The position numbers and the translations under genes are program-made. DNA of 64,000 nt from Tyto alba (lineage: Eukaryota; Chordata; Aves; Strigiformes; Tytonidae): positions 4,978,501 to 5,042,500 of the forward strand of contig NW_024881313.1 in assembly GCF_018691265.1 (NCBI RefSeq), read 5' to 3'. Shown piece by piece: positions 12,141 to 25,200 of this stretch. The notes under the pieces are model-generated. The model made no database searches. It was not told the origin of the DNA and was given only the letters and a program-made list of their open reading frames with translations. Position 1 is the stretch's first letter, and the number at the start of each line of letters is the position of its first letter.

Positions 12141-15100
12141 ATGAAAACTATACAGATCAGATTCTTTTCGTACAGTCATGCTTTCAGATAAGCCATCTAC
12201 TGAAGGCCTTACTTTGCTAGTATTGCACAACCAAAAGAAAAATACATATGGAGGAGACAGAGACTGAGAGAAAAAGGACAATCTTCTGCGTAATAGACTC
12301 TTCAGATCTGTAGGTCATGAAGCCACAACATAGGAAATGAAAAAATCTTGCCACAGCTTTCCTGAGGTACAGGTGATACAGTCTACATATTCTCTGATGC
12401 TGATTCCAGCACCAGCTATTGTTGTTACGTTACTGAACCTTATAAACAAAAAGTTAGTGATGTTTCAAAGGACTACAGGTGAACGTGGTCTCTTCCACCT
12501 CATTTCTGCTCTCCAAGCGACCTGATTTTGCTGAAGAAGGAGTGAAGGACCTGCTCACAGGGGTTTTCATCCCAAGGTGTAGGCTGTTGTGCAGGACAGT
12601 GCCGAGAAGCATTGATGTATTGCATTTATTTAAGACTGTGATACTACTCTAGTACTGGTGTATCTTTGACTCTCAACCTGTTCACTGTTGGATGCATCTC
12701 TGGGAAACAAGATATGCCTCTGTGAACTGGGGCTGTTAATATGTAACTCGCAAAGGTATCTTAGTTTAATTATGTCATTGGCCAGTAAAGATCTAATGGG
12801 TAATTTTGGGAAAGCATCAATACCTCTTTAACTACACAGCATTCACATATGTCAATTTTTATATTCAGAACCATGTCCCATCAGGACAAGAATGTGAAAA
12901 TTAATTCAGATGACATGCTGCTGGTATAGTACAAATCAACAGCGTTCTGACATATCTCAAAGGCATTTATATAACTGCAAGGTGCAGGTGTTTCCAAGAA
13001 TCCCTGGCATAGCTTATGAACACTGGAGTATTTAGCTTCAGGCTTCCTGGCCAAAATACTCTCCTAACACTATGTCAAGAAAAGAAACATGTCAGCTCAT
13101 AGAATAATTCCTAAATCTTACTGCATCAGGCAGTGCTGACTTTCTGAAGCTACTGATAACTAGGGGGGAGAAAGAAAAATCCCAAGAGAATGAGACTGTA
13201 TATATGGATATGAACTGGCAATCTTCTATACATGAGATGTTCAGACCATTTGCATCAAGTCTCTACAGTAAGTTGGCAATGTTTTGAGATAGACAGCTCT
13301 TTTCCTGTTGCTTGCAGTTGCCATGAATTTACTGGAAGCACTGACTCATGGTTACTTAGTGGTGCCTTGGGTTATTTTTATATTGTTTTTAGACATTTAT
13401 AGCATCTGCTATTTTAAGGCATGCATTATTCTTCAGAATATTTCATTGTAATCTGGCACAATGATTTTTCTGTAAGATACCGAAACCTGAAAAAACTATC
13501 TTTTCAATATCTTGTTTTGACTTAATTCCAAGCTGACAAATCTATGGATGATAAGCTTTCTTCATATAAGTCAGTTAATCAAGTAATGGATTGGTTATTA
13601 ACTAATACATGGAGTTGGCTGCACACCTAAATTCCTCAGAGATAATGAAATGATACCTATTAGAATGATTGCACAGTTCTCTGTATCTAAATAGAAAGCA
13701 ATACTTTTCCCATCCGTAAGGAGAGCAGGAAAGTGTTAATGTTTTAAATCCCTGACAAATCTCAGTGGAAAACATCTTTGCTTGTAGTGTTTGTTCACCA
13801 CATGGTGCATGCTTCTGAAGGTGCTAAATCAGCAAAACTGCTGGATTTGAAATATCGGCAACATTCATCTGCCTCTGAATTCAGTTATGCTATGTGTAAA
13901 GATCCTGAATAGAATCTGATAGTGTAACAGCAATGTGGAATTGCATATTAAACATACCTAACCTGTCATTAAAAACCTCTAATTACAGCCATCAGATGAG
14001 TCCCTGTGCTGCTACTTGTCATGCTATACCTATATATCATTTTAATGGGAGAAGATAGTATTTCTGATTATGTTGGTTAATGTACAATATATGAAAGTTA
14101 TGGGCCTGAACCTGTTCCCATGGAGGTCAATGACAGTTTTGCCATTGTCTTCAATTAGAGCAGGATGTGGTTTTATGACACTAGAGTTACATTTGCATTA
14201 ATTAATTTACTTAGTAGGTAATGAAAATCTTGAAAAAACAGCCCTCTAGCTCATGAGTTTGGCACTGTATTTAATACTTTCATTAGGAATAATTGCATTG
14301 ATAAACTTTTAAGCAGAAATGGGTAAGATGGATCAGTGTATTAGGCAAAATCAAGCTAACCAGCCAGCAGTTCACTGGGAAGCCCTGAGATTGCCTTCTG
14401 TGCCCTAGCCTCATTTTCTTTTATTTGTCAGTGACTAGGTCTAGGATGTTGAATCTTTAGTGCTTAGCGGTGTAAGATGAAAGCATAGTAGTTTCATACT
14501 TTATGGATTTATATGCTTTATGGAGACATTTGCTCAGCAGACACTACAGAACTGGCAGCTGGTTTTCAGGTCAGCAGCCTCACTGGGAATGGCAAGGATA
14601 GATGGGTGATGAGGCTGAGGTGGTTCTTTACATTACGGTTGAAGCCAGGAGCTACCTACGTGGGAAGATCCATATAGATGTAATTGAACGCAGAGTCGTG
14701 TGGAAGGTGTCCTACATAGTGTGCTTTGGTTTCTTAAATTAAATGTAGTTTATCAGTCTCCCAGCTTTTTCAGTTTTTTAGTTGTTAACAGCTTCAATTA
14801 TGTTAGCATCAGGTTCATGTGTGGGGAAGATAAGAAGCTGCAAAACCAGCAATGGAGGCAGTTCTGCCAAGCTAGCAGGATTGTACCGTGCCAGGTGGTG
14901 GGGATGTAGACTGGTCCCGAAATGCCCAGTCTGGGACTGAACAATAGCAAAGAGCCAATGCATAACACCTTTCACAGCAAGGACATGAATTTAATGATCT
15001 TCTGGTAAGACAGTGACAGCCGAAGGGTTTTATGCTGGCTTGCTGGAGGGGCGGTATGACCCAGCAGTGGATGTACTTGTTTGAGATTTCTGTGATTTGG

Positions 15101-18100
15101 CTGATTCCCACATGCTGCCACGTACTTCCCCTGTCATCCTGACAATGCCACTTATCCTGCTGGGTGCTGTTACTACCGCCTGGGCGTAATAACTTCTCTT
15201 TACCTCTTAAGGTTTCTGTTTTGGTTGGGTTTGCAAGGTGCTTAGCTACCCAAGCGTTGGGAGCTATAAAGTACCAAGATCATTGGAAAACCCGTCAGTC
15301 AGAACTTGAAAACCCATCAGTCTCTGTATTCAGAGCTTTTTATTAAATTAAGAAGGAAAAAAAAGTGAGACAATATTGGCTTGGGGTCTGCTTGCCCCCT
15401 TTAGCATATTGCTATGATTGTCTTGGAATACTTTTAGCCAGGCGCACTGTAGTTTATGGACATTATTGTAGAAATACTTGCTGAGGAAAGCTATTTTATT
15501 AATTGAGTAGTCTCACTGTAAACCATGTGATATCTCAGAAGACACTTTATAAATAAAGTGTATTTGCATCAGGAGTTTTTCAAGGTTCTCTATTTTACAA
15601 AATAATAATTCACAGCTTAATCTAAATCCATTGAGGTGAAGTTTATCAGTTGAGCACTTTAATAAAATGGGATCAAATGCAATTTCTAGTGGAGACAACA
15701 AATGCTTCTTATTTGGCGTGATATTTTACATATCTATGTATCACTTTAAAGAAGATAATTGATGGTGTTCCTCTTGCAGAGAAAAGGAGTTTGCATGGCA
15801 AGAAATGAGCCTATACATCTGCCTCACTTGGAACAGTCCCTTCTATGTGAGCCTGAAGAAGATTTTCATCTGTTTCCCAGAAACAGTGAATTCAGACAAC
15901 AAGAATAGCTATTTCATTTTAAATTTTATGATACTTTCCAGATTTGTTGCTGTTTATGGCAATTACGTAAGAGTAGCAAAAAAATATAACAGAAAAGCTA
16001 GGAATGCTGCAAGGAAAAACAGAGTGAAGTACAGTAACACAAAAATTCATTTGAGCTGTTTTAAAGAGAAAGATGGAGAGCTAATGCCTATGCATATGAT
16101 GTAATATTTAGCTCTTGTTAGCTAGACTATAATTTGTCATGTATTCATTTTTTTAGGCTGATGGAAGCACTCTTTTAAAATGCACTTTGACTTTTGAAAA
16201 ATAAAAATAACACAGCAGCTCCTTTTGACTTTTTTAACTCTTAGCTTACCACTTCACTAATATTTAGTGGAAGGCTCTCTGTGTTTCTTTGAGAAAAGTC
16301 ACTTGTTTAGGAAGTTCTCTGTCTTTATTTCAGTTGGCAATTCAGAGGCTGCGAGCCAGTACTCTGTAGCTTATTGCAGAAATTTTATTTATATCTTACC
16401 CTGATTTTGATTCAGTTCCACTTTAAACCAAAGTGACTGGTTTATTTCCCCTGTGAAAGGAAACATAGCATTACACAGAGAAGTTTTGCAACTCTGGAAA
16501 CCCTTTCTTTCCCTGCAAATCTATTGTTACTGCTCCTGCTACAATGTACAGATGAGGGAACTTTAAAAAGGGGATTGCCCTGCGGCTCACAAAACTCATG
16601 ATGGTAGCAGACAGGCATACTTAAGCTGGCCGTGCCTCAACGCTTCTGCGAATTATTGTCAAACTTACCTTCGAGTCTCCAAAGGAACAATTTTTGCTTG
16701 ATTACCCAAGGAAACCTGGCCACCTATTGATTTCTCCCTAAAATCTGACTGCTGTATCTGGTAGATACAGTCTTCAGATATTACCTTCTTAAAAACTTCT
16801 TGAAAAGCACCTGCTGGATGAAGGACGGAGAGCTAGGGTAAAGACACCACTGCTACTTGGGCTCAGTGGATACCTATTCTGTTTGGCCAGCAGAAGTGTG
16901 CTGACAGGCCGAACAGCACAGCAATCCCTCCAGACTGGCTACAGAAAACGCTGCCCCCTTCTCACTGATGGAGCATGAAACACGGAGGGAAAAAAAGATG
17001 ACAGAGAGTGTCTTATGGCACAGGGGACTGAAGTGATGTTATTGTAATAGGAAAAGGATATAGGATCTTCATATAGAAATGCATGGAAATGTGTTCATTA
17101 ATTTAATTACCTATGGTATAGTTTGTTTAAAATATGACTCAATAAACTATATCATTGTTAATAAAAGGCTAAAAGAACTACAAAGAGCACTAAATTTAGA
17201 TAAGAGGTACCTACATTTTATTTCATCTACCTTTGAAAGAATGATGAAGTTTTGCTTTTACTTCTGCAGAATGCAACAGGATGTTTATGCATGGTTACTC
17301 ACCTCAGAGTTATGAAGACTTAACTGCTCCAAAATAGTCATTAGATATTGAGATTACATACAGGGTAAAGAAAAGTTTATGTAATATTTAATTATTGGCT
17401 CCAGTCAAACTGAGCTTCCCTTCCCACTTCCTTCTTAAAACCATGGTCAGCTGCAGAAGACCCATCAGGACATCTCTACACATTTTGAAAAGGAGAAATA
17501 GGGAGAGGAAGAGTCTTCATTTCTTTAGTATTTAAGATGGCCAAGAACAAAAAGTTAGATACAAACAGGAACAAATGGGTTTAGTATGAGCTGAAACCTC
17601 ACAACTCTTATTCATCTGGTTGTGTCCACACTTCATTGGAACTATTTGTATGATAAGCAGCAGAGGTCGTAATCTGTGATACTTGGGAAGTTATCTTTGG
17701 CTTGATTTCATAGACTTTAGTGAGACAAAATGTCCACTGACATCTCACACCTGTGCCAAAACTAACTTTCAGGATGTTGCATTTGAATCAGTCCAGCTGG
17801 AAAATCAACAGAACAGGATCTTAGAGAAACTCTGATGTCTTTATCTGATATGAGTTTTCTTAATAAAAGGTTTTTTTAAACAAGTTACTGAACTTGATGA
17901 GCTAGAATAATTTTTTGTCCAATAAAATACTGGATAATGCACAATCCTATACAAATTAGTGGATGCTCAGGTAAGAAGAAATACTTATGCAAAAATGTTT
18001 CCCACAACACGTAATATTTAGAAAACATAATTCAAAGTTATTTTTATTACCCTATAGTTTTAAGAATGAAAGATACCAGTCTTTCTTTCCAGAGGTAATT

Positions 18101-21100
18101 CTTAGTTAGGTAAAATTAGACACTGTTGGAATATATTCAAGTACAAAAATGAAGAATTATGCCCTGTTGCTCCATATTTGGAAAGGCGAAGACTTCAGCA
18201 TAAAAAATGATAGTTCTGAAGGCTGAGCAGCTAGTCATGATATGGTGCATAGCAAACAATCTAGGGGACCATTCTCAATCTTTTTCAGTTCAGCACTGCT
18301 CTGCGGTTGTGTAGCTGGGAAAACATGGGGAGGGAAGGGAGTGACTTGTGTTTCTTGACATGTGTTCTCCAACCTGTTGGCAACTGCTATCCTCAGGCAG
18401 AGGTCTCAGAATGATAGGCTTACTGAAAGCAACGTTCAGGGCAAGACAGTACCAACCTGGGAAGTACTCCATTAATGGCAGGTCGCCTTCACAAAGAAAA
18501 GTACATCAGTTTTGTAAGTCAGAACATGAAACAGTGTCTCCAAACTGTGTAGAAAAAAGGCTGCTGTAACAATTTTTCATCATATAACCTAATTAAAAAA
18601 AAAGTACTCGATGTGTAAAACTTTTCAGTCTCACTGAGTACATGTTAGTTCCATTTATGATCATCAAAGCATCCCATATATTGAAGAGTGTGTTCAGCTC
18701 ATGTTCGACGGGCTGAATTCTAAGTGCAAGACCATGTTTCCACATCCTAACAAAGTACAGGCAATGCAATTTAACTGTGCAAACATTACTTGAATGCTTC
18801 AGAGATTTTGTTTCTGTATAAAATGCCTGTAAGACGACAGCAAAAGAGGAAGCTTTCATGGAGATGGATTCTGAATACAAGAGGATATACAAAATTTTAA
18901 TGAGCTGTTACACAAAGTACTAGCTCTTCTTTACACTTCAAAGTTAATTTGTAAACTTATTCTCAAACCAATTGCTGAATGTATCTCTGCCTGTGAGGAA
19001 GTCATTTTAACTTGAGCAGTAGTAGTGAATCCTAAGAAAACATTAATGATGCTTTGCCAGAGGACAAATGGTTCAGAATATGTTTTTCCATTGTTAGAGG
19101 CACCGCAGCTTTTCTTCAGTGCAGCAACCACAGTCAAAATGCATAAAGAGTTGTCATGTTTAGAGCACTGTCATTCAATAACATAATTTCCTGACTTTTT
19201 TAAAATCCAGAAGTTTTTGCATTTCTTTGTAAAGAAAGTGCTTCTGTAAAGAAAGTCTGTGCTCCTTCTGTTTAACAGCTATATGTGCATGCCAGAAATT
19301 TTTGCCAACTACTGTTTAATGTAATTAAATAATTAAAAAATATAAATATTCTGATTATTGACTAGCTATTTTGTTTTGAATCTGTCAAAAGAAGACAGTC
19401 AGTCAAGGGGATAAACAGATGAGAACACAGAGTAGCCTCAACAAGGCAACTGCTGCCAGCATGAAACAGTGCAGGGAGCAGTGTGGGGAGCATACACTGT
19501 AATCCAATCAATTTTCTATTAAAGACCATGTAGAGAACAAGCGGCAGCTGCACACAGGTCCTATTTCCTTCTTCTCCTAGAATCTAAGTTCTAAAAGCAT
19601 GGCTGCAGAAAAGTGGAAAATTTCATGGGAAAACACTGGATTTCCCAGTACACTGGCTATGTTGGATTTCTTCAAGGGAGCAAGGTGGTGGAGATGCTAC
19701 CCCTGAACGGGAAACTTTATTCATCCTACATCTGTGTCGCTGTAAGCTCTCTGCAGATTCAGGTAGGCTGTTCCTCCTGAACTCCCCGTTTTCATAGCTC
19801 TCCCCATACAGAAGGACAATAAACGTCTGTGTGCTCCCTGCGGCATTGCTACCCACACATCAAGAACCCCTGATCTATGGCTCTGATTAGGCGAAGCGGT
19901 GTGTCTGGTTTCGATGAGGCACAAGCTGTGGAATCCTCAGACTCCAGGCTGGAACAGCGCTGAAGCCAGACTTGTTTCAGTGAAGGAGTCTGTTCTGCAT
20001 TATGCTTCCTATTAGCGGTAGATTTAAAAATTAGGGAACTATGAGTAAATCTGGAACTTAACAAGGCTTAAAATAGGTCTGGGTCACAAATCTTGCTAAC
20101 CGTGTGATGGGCTAGTCTTCAGTGCAACAACAAGGAGGTCTTTAAGAAAGAAAGCAAGTAGAAAAAACCAGGGTGACTAGAGTATGGGGGTGGGAATTAA
20201 TAAAGTTAAGTTATTTCTTCTCATTTTATGTTTTGAAGCCCAGGGAAAGCTCACACAAATGGTAAACATATGGAATGAATTATCAGGAAAAGTGATCTCA
20301 AAACAAAGACTACAACAGAGTTCAAGTGACACCCTTGACTCATTTCTGGAACAGAAATGGATGGAGCCATAAAGTCAAGAGAAGAAAGCAGGATTATGAT
20401 TAACCTGAAAAAGGGCAAGTAAATTAGACCATAAGCCATTTTCCCGTTCCTTATGGCAGCTTCCCAAGACTGCACATCTGAAATGAGTAATTTAACATAA
20501 GCTCAAGAAGCCTTCCTTGCCAGCTACAGAAAAATTAATCAAACATATTCTTGTACCAGAAGAGCACTAGGTACTTATACAAACAAAGAGGCAAGATCTA
20601 TTTGTACACATATGCAACCAGGTGCATATGCATGTTTATTTTGCAATTAGATAACTAACATAAAAATCATTATGCAACATTATACAGGTCAGTTAGCTGT
20701 TTGAGTTTCAGTCAAGATGGCCATAAAATCAGGTAATAAAGCTGCAATGCTTTGAAAACCCAGATGTATTTGAAATGAGTTGTTCCATGTAATTAAAAGA
20801 GATGTGAGAGGTCAGGAGAACACCACATCTACACTGCAGACTTCAGCTGGTACAGCTACATCAAGCAGAAGTAAAAAGCTGTTTAATACCTGACTGATAC
20901 AGCTGTACTGCCAGCTGTGCCACAAGTGTTAATATAATTACACTGGTATAAAGGTGAAATGTAACTTCTTTCTCTTGCTGTTTTTTCTACGCTGGTATGA
21001 TATACAGATGTACTAACATAACTGCAGCTCTAACACAAACACTTTCTGTAGTAATAACATAGATATAGCCAAAACCACCAAGGTCACAGAAGCACATGCT

Positions 21101-21699
21101 AAGCGTTTACTTTGACTATTTCTACACTAAACATATTACATCACTGATATGCTCCAAATACATACAACTAGGGATTTGTGGGAGAAACATACCAAAGCTG
21201 CCCCACAGGCGAAACTTGTACAGAGTTGGCCCTTCCAGCAGCCCAGCTGTGTTGCATCAGAAAAACCATCTCTTCCTCCCTCTGCCCACACATTTGTGCT
21301 AACAGATGCCAATACCAACAGGCCTGTTCCCACTGCTTTGCCTTCCATTTCTTATTTCACTGCATGCCGCCTCAAGTGAGCGTATTATTTCCTCAAGTTC
21401 TCTAGCTTGGCATCGCCTGCTGCAACCACGGGGACATCGGCACAGCTGTGGCATGAGGTTGGGCTGCAGTCTGTTACTCCAAACCCTGAGACTGTTAACG
21501 ACAGCAGGCCCAGAAGGGAGAGGGGGAACCGGCAGAGCCCTGCTGGATGCCGGGGCCGACCTCCTCTCCCTCGTTCCCTCAGCAGCGCCATCCCGCCTGC
21601 CAACAGGCGAGCTAAGGTCACCACCCTGCTCCAAATAAAGCCTAGAAAGATATTTGGAAGAAAGCAGGTCCAAAATTTATCGCTCTTCACACCCAGCGG
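12141..21699. other. Intergenic DNA upstream of SKAP2, no gene seen
   Basis: This stretch holds AT-rich sequence with one hairpin repeat (14102-14164) and no convincing coding sequence. The 99-codon frame at 15805-16104 has no recognisable domain or splice context. From about 21,200 GC content rises toward the CpG island. If synteny with other birds holds, this is part of the SKAP2-HOXA1 interval and could carry enhancers. Confidence 0.65.
14102..14164. repeat. Short hairpin-type interspersed repeat
   Basis: Two 24-base arms (14111-14134 and 14141-14164) are imperfect inverted repeats, pairing at about 17 of 24 positions around a 6-base loop. The arms carry the cores CCTGTTCCCATGGAGGTCAA and the complement of CATTGTCTTCAATTAGAGCA. 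This resembles an abundant sauropsid hairpin repeat with the core 'ccattgaagtcaatggg' known from turtle, crocodile and bird sequences. I do not know its formal family name. Confidence 0.55.
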
Positions 21700-21779
21700 C
21701 TGACCCTCCTCCCCGCCAGCCCCTGTAAGCGGAGGCGGGGGCTGTTAGCCCTCGGCTTGGGCAGGGCCCTGCGGCGGGC

Positions 21780-22247
21780 GGGACAGTCAACGGACCAATC
21801 AGAGCAAAACTTCCGGTCACTCTGATCCAATAGTCAATTCCTCTTGGGCTTCGGGGCGGAGGCAAGCCTATGACTAACGCTGGGCGCCATGTTTGATCCT
21901 GGCAAGAGGGACGGGCCTGCATGGTGACCTCAACGCCAAATGGTTGCTGGCAGCAGTCACGTGGGAGGCAGTCCCTCGTGGCGGGGGCGTTGCTGGGCGG
22001 GGAGGGAGACACCCAGCAGTGTGTATAAACACCGAGAGGCGGATAAGGCGCATGCGCAGCGCCGGGGCGGGGGCACGGGGAGCGAGTAGGGACGGGAGTA
22101 AGGCGTCGCGCAAGCCCCGCCCACCGCGGCGCTAAGCCCCGCCCACCACGGCACCGCCGCCGCCGGGGGGCGGGGCTTTCGCTTCCTCCTTGGCGGGGCG
22201 GGGAGCGGGGCCGAGATCGGGATCGGGGTGTCCCCGCCGCCCTCAAC
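21780..22247 (+). promoter_or_regulatory. SKAP2: SKAP2 core promoter and 5' UTR region
   Basis: Motifs in order: an NF-Y CCAAT box in the context GGACCAATCAGA (CCAAT at 21795-21799); an ETS/GABP site ACTTCCGGT (21809-21817); a second CCAAT (21827-21831); a YY1-like CGCCATGTT (21885-21893); a CACGTG E-box (21958-21963); the NRF1 palindrome GCGCATGCGC (22048-22057); and GC boxes at 22064-22073 and 22193-22210. A TATAAA-like string (22024-22029) lies just upstream of the NRF1 site. This is the standard make-up of a TATA-less CpG-island promoter. The start site cannot be fixed from sequence, but is probably between about 21,900 and 22,200. Confidence 0.7.
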
Positions 22248-22296
22248 ATGCACGGCGCGCTCGCCATCCCCGAGGAGGTCGGCAGCCTCCTGGCAG
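22248..22296 (+). CDS. SKAP2: SKAP2 coding exon 1
   Basis: This exon encodes 16 residues, MHGALAIPEEVGSLLA, plus the first base of codon 17. The ATG sits in a reasonable Kozak context with A at -3, inside the CpG island. The donor is G|GTACGG, giving a phase 1 exon end. The PEE and LLA residues match the start of the SKAP2 dimerization segment. Residues 1-7 have no clear mammalian counterpart, as expected because SKAP family N-termini differ. No other ATG nearby in this frame gives a better match. Confidence 0.85.
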
Positions 22297-25200
22297 GTAC
22301 GGCCGGCAGGGAAGGAGGAAGGGAGGGAGGGCGGGCTTCCCGGGGGGAGGGCGGTGAGGGGGGCGGGCCGTGGCAGGCGTGGGGTGTGACGGGCCGGGGG
22401 TGTGACGGGCCGGGGTAGCCGGGGCGGGAGGGGGGGACACACACACGGGACCAGCCCCTTGAGCCGCAGCCGCGGCGGAGCGCTCCGGCGCCGGGCGCTC
22501 GCTGGTTCCACCTCCGCGCCAATTTCTCTCCCTCGGTCACTTCCTCCCGCTGCGGTGGCCCTCCGGCACCGCGCTGGCTTTGCACCCCCCCCCCCCCCCC
22601 CCCGGCCCAGCTGCCCGGCGCACCCGAGATGAGGAAGGCGGGTGGGGGGGGGGTGTGGGGTGTGTGTGGCTCCCGCCTGCCGCAGAGCGCTCGCAGCCTC
22701 CCCCCCCCGCCCCGGGGGAAGGGGTGAGGTGTTCGGGACAGCCGCCGCGCTACATCGCGGGGGTGGAAGCTGACACGCGTGTGCGGAAGGGAGCGGAGGC
22801 CCCGCGGGCCCCTTTCCGAGCGCTGAGTGTACCCGCTGAGCGATCGGGTGTGTCAGGTACAGCGGCGCGTTAATCCGCGCCGTTCTGGTGCCAGCCGGGT
22901 CGGTTCCCCGAGTTAACTGCAAAAATTAAAGAACTTCCCCGCTGAGCAGCGGAGGCTAATGGCATGGAAATGAATTAGGATGGTTGCTGGATATTGTCAT
23001 GTCAGTCAAACACGTCTGGCTGTGACCCGCTCTCTTACGGGCCCGTTGGAGCACAGGAGTGGGATGATTTATCACCGTGAAAAGTTACCAGCAGTACTGT
23101 TAGTAGAGACTTAAAAATACCGGTGATCTTGTTTTTTATGCTCAAGACTTCTATTTATTTATTTATTTATTTTTAAAAAACTTATTTTTTGCTGTCCATT
23201 AAAACAAATTGTAGCTTTCTAGTTTGGGATTTCTTTTGCTTGTATGAAAAACTCATAAAAGGCTTTGCTATCCTGAAACAATTTAAGTTTTAGTGGGACT
23301 GTGTTTCTTTTGAGAACTTCTGTTTCTGCCACAGGAACTTGCATAGCTCTAAAGCAGTTCAAATTACCCATGCTTTTTCATAATCTTCCCTCTGAAATGA
23401 AGTACTTGATTACATGGCTGGGCACCTGTTAGAGTCTACTGTAGCTCATCACCTTTGAAGACTGTTAATTTTTTAAACATTTTGGTTGTAAGCGTTAATG
23501 CTTGAAGCGTATTTCTCTTACCGGTCAGTTTCTTCATCTTCAAAGCACTTCTGCCAACTGTCCTGTGTTTTCCTAACCACAGTTTGTAACTACCTTATTT
23601 GCAGATCATACCATCTGTATTAAAATCTGCACAAAAGGCCATGAGAAAAAAGGAAAGCTGCTGATGATTTTTTTCCTACGGCATAGATTCTTAATCATTA
23701 AAAAAAAAAAAAATAGCCTTAGAGAGCCTTTCCAAACCTTGGTAGTTTCTGTGGTCTTACTGTATTCTGGACCTTGTGGTCACATGAAGAGTGTCTGTGT
23801 TTGTTTCAGAGCTATTTTCACTGGGTAAAGCTGGTCTTGAAACTCTTCAATGTTTTAAGTGCTTTTAGGACTTTTTCGAGGGCAGGGTGTGATGCAGATG
23901 TGATCATTCCAGACTGTGATTTATTTTATGTCATGGTGCCTTATTTACACAACTTGTCCTTCTCCCCATCTTTATCCAGTCTCCTATGGGAAGAATGATA
24001 CCAAGGTTTGTATTTTGAAGTGAAACTGAGAACACCTATTTTTCTGCAAGGAAATATATTCTTTCAGAGTCACTAGGATCAGTGGCCTAAATTGCATACA
24101 GCTATCTAGTGTTTGTACAGTGTGTACAGCTTCAGCTTTTTTGGAAGAAAACAAGATGGTTTATTTAGTAATGTCTATAGAACTGAAGTTAAGAGGAGAA
24201 TGGAATGGTTTACCAATGATCTTTAAATCTTTGGTTTATTATTACAGTAGCAGAAATACTACATAATACATCTCTACAACTGTAATAGTAATATTCTCAA
24301 TTTTTGTATTCACATGCAATTTTTTTGGGGGATTCAATGCAAAATAAGCTTAACACGTGTTAGTTTTATGACAGTATAGTTATGGAGTAAGCAGAAATCT
24401 AGCAGGGTGAAGATGGTGGTGAGGAACAACTAAGAGTTTGTAACCTTTAATCCTTACTTGTAGAATTATCAAAGGGAAACAAATGTAAGGATAATTATGG
24501 TTATACATTGTAAAAACTCAATTCCCAATTCCTTTTTTAAAAAATACAGAATTACTTTTTACAGTTTGCGCATGTTATGTTAACATCTCCTTCCCTTTTT
24601 TTTTTTTTTTTATGTTTCCAGTCGAGTGCATGAAAGTTAGATACTAGAGTAGTTCAGACTATAAGCAGTTCTTTCACGGATAGGTTTAGGTTCTCGTAAT
24701 CTTAGATTATGTAGTCTTCTGCTTCTTTTTGCTCAAACTATTCCTGCAGTGAAGATGTATGGTAATGGAGGAAGGAAGGGAGCTCTGTAATATCCTTACT
24801 ATTCATTAAGCAACCCTTACACAATACAAAGACTGCAGTGAGTAGGTAGTTATTAATTTCTGCATGCTCTTCTTTGAGGGTGCTTCTTAATGTATTATTT
24901 TAATGGCTCACAAGTATTGATTCAGCACCTCCTTGAGATGATGGAATATTGTTTTCTCGTTGGTAAAATTAGCGTAATAAACAAGATGTGATCTGGGGTC
25001 ACAAAAAACAATCAATGGTGGAACAGAATTAGAATTCAAATTCCCTTGCCTCCATGCTGTGCTGGTTTCTTCAGAAAATAATGTGAGTTGGATGTCTATA
25101 TTCAGTGGCCATTAAAAGTGCTGGGTGCTTCTTCATGTCGGGTTCTGTTGAGAACATGCAGTTAATGTCTAGTGACAAGCACCTTTTTTTAGCCCGATAC

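Larger units (their letters stand above)
21700..22920. promoter_or_regulatory. SKAP2: CpG island spanning the SKAP2 5' end
   Basis: GC content and CpG density rise abruptly near 21,700, peak between 22,050 and 22,900, and fall back to AT-rich DNA by about 22,930. The island covers the presumed promoter, the 5' UTR, coding exon 1 and the start of intron 1. It includes a C19 run (22585-22603) and dense G-runs. Many long open frames on both strands here are a by-product of high GC. Their products are Pro/Arg/Ala-rich and match nothing I recognise, so I do not call them genes. Confidence 0.9.

Noticed and set aside
15805..16104. 99-codon open frame upstream of SKAP2
   Set aside because: No recognisable domain, no CpG island or promoter motif nearby, and composition typical of AT-rich non-coding DNA.
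21677..22922. Long open frames (302 and 321 codons) on the minus strand of the CpG island
   Set aside because: They are Pro/Arg/Ala-rich by-products of GC-rich DNA with no domain, overlap each other in different frames, and lie antisense to the SKAP2 promoter.
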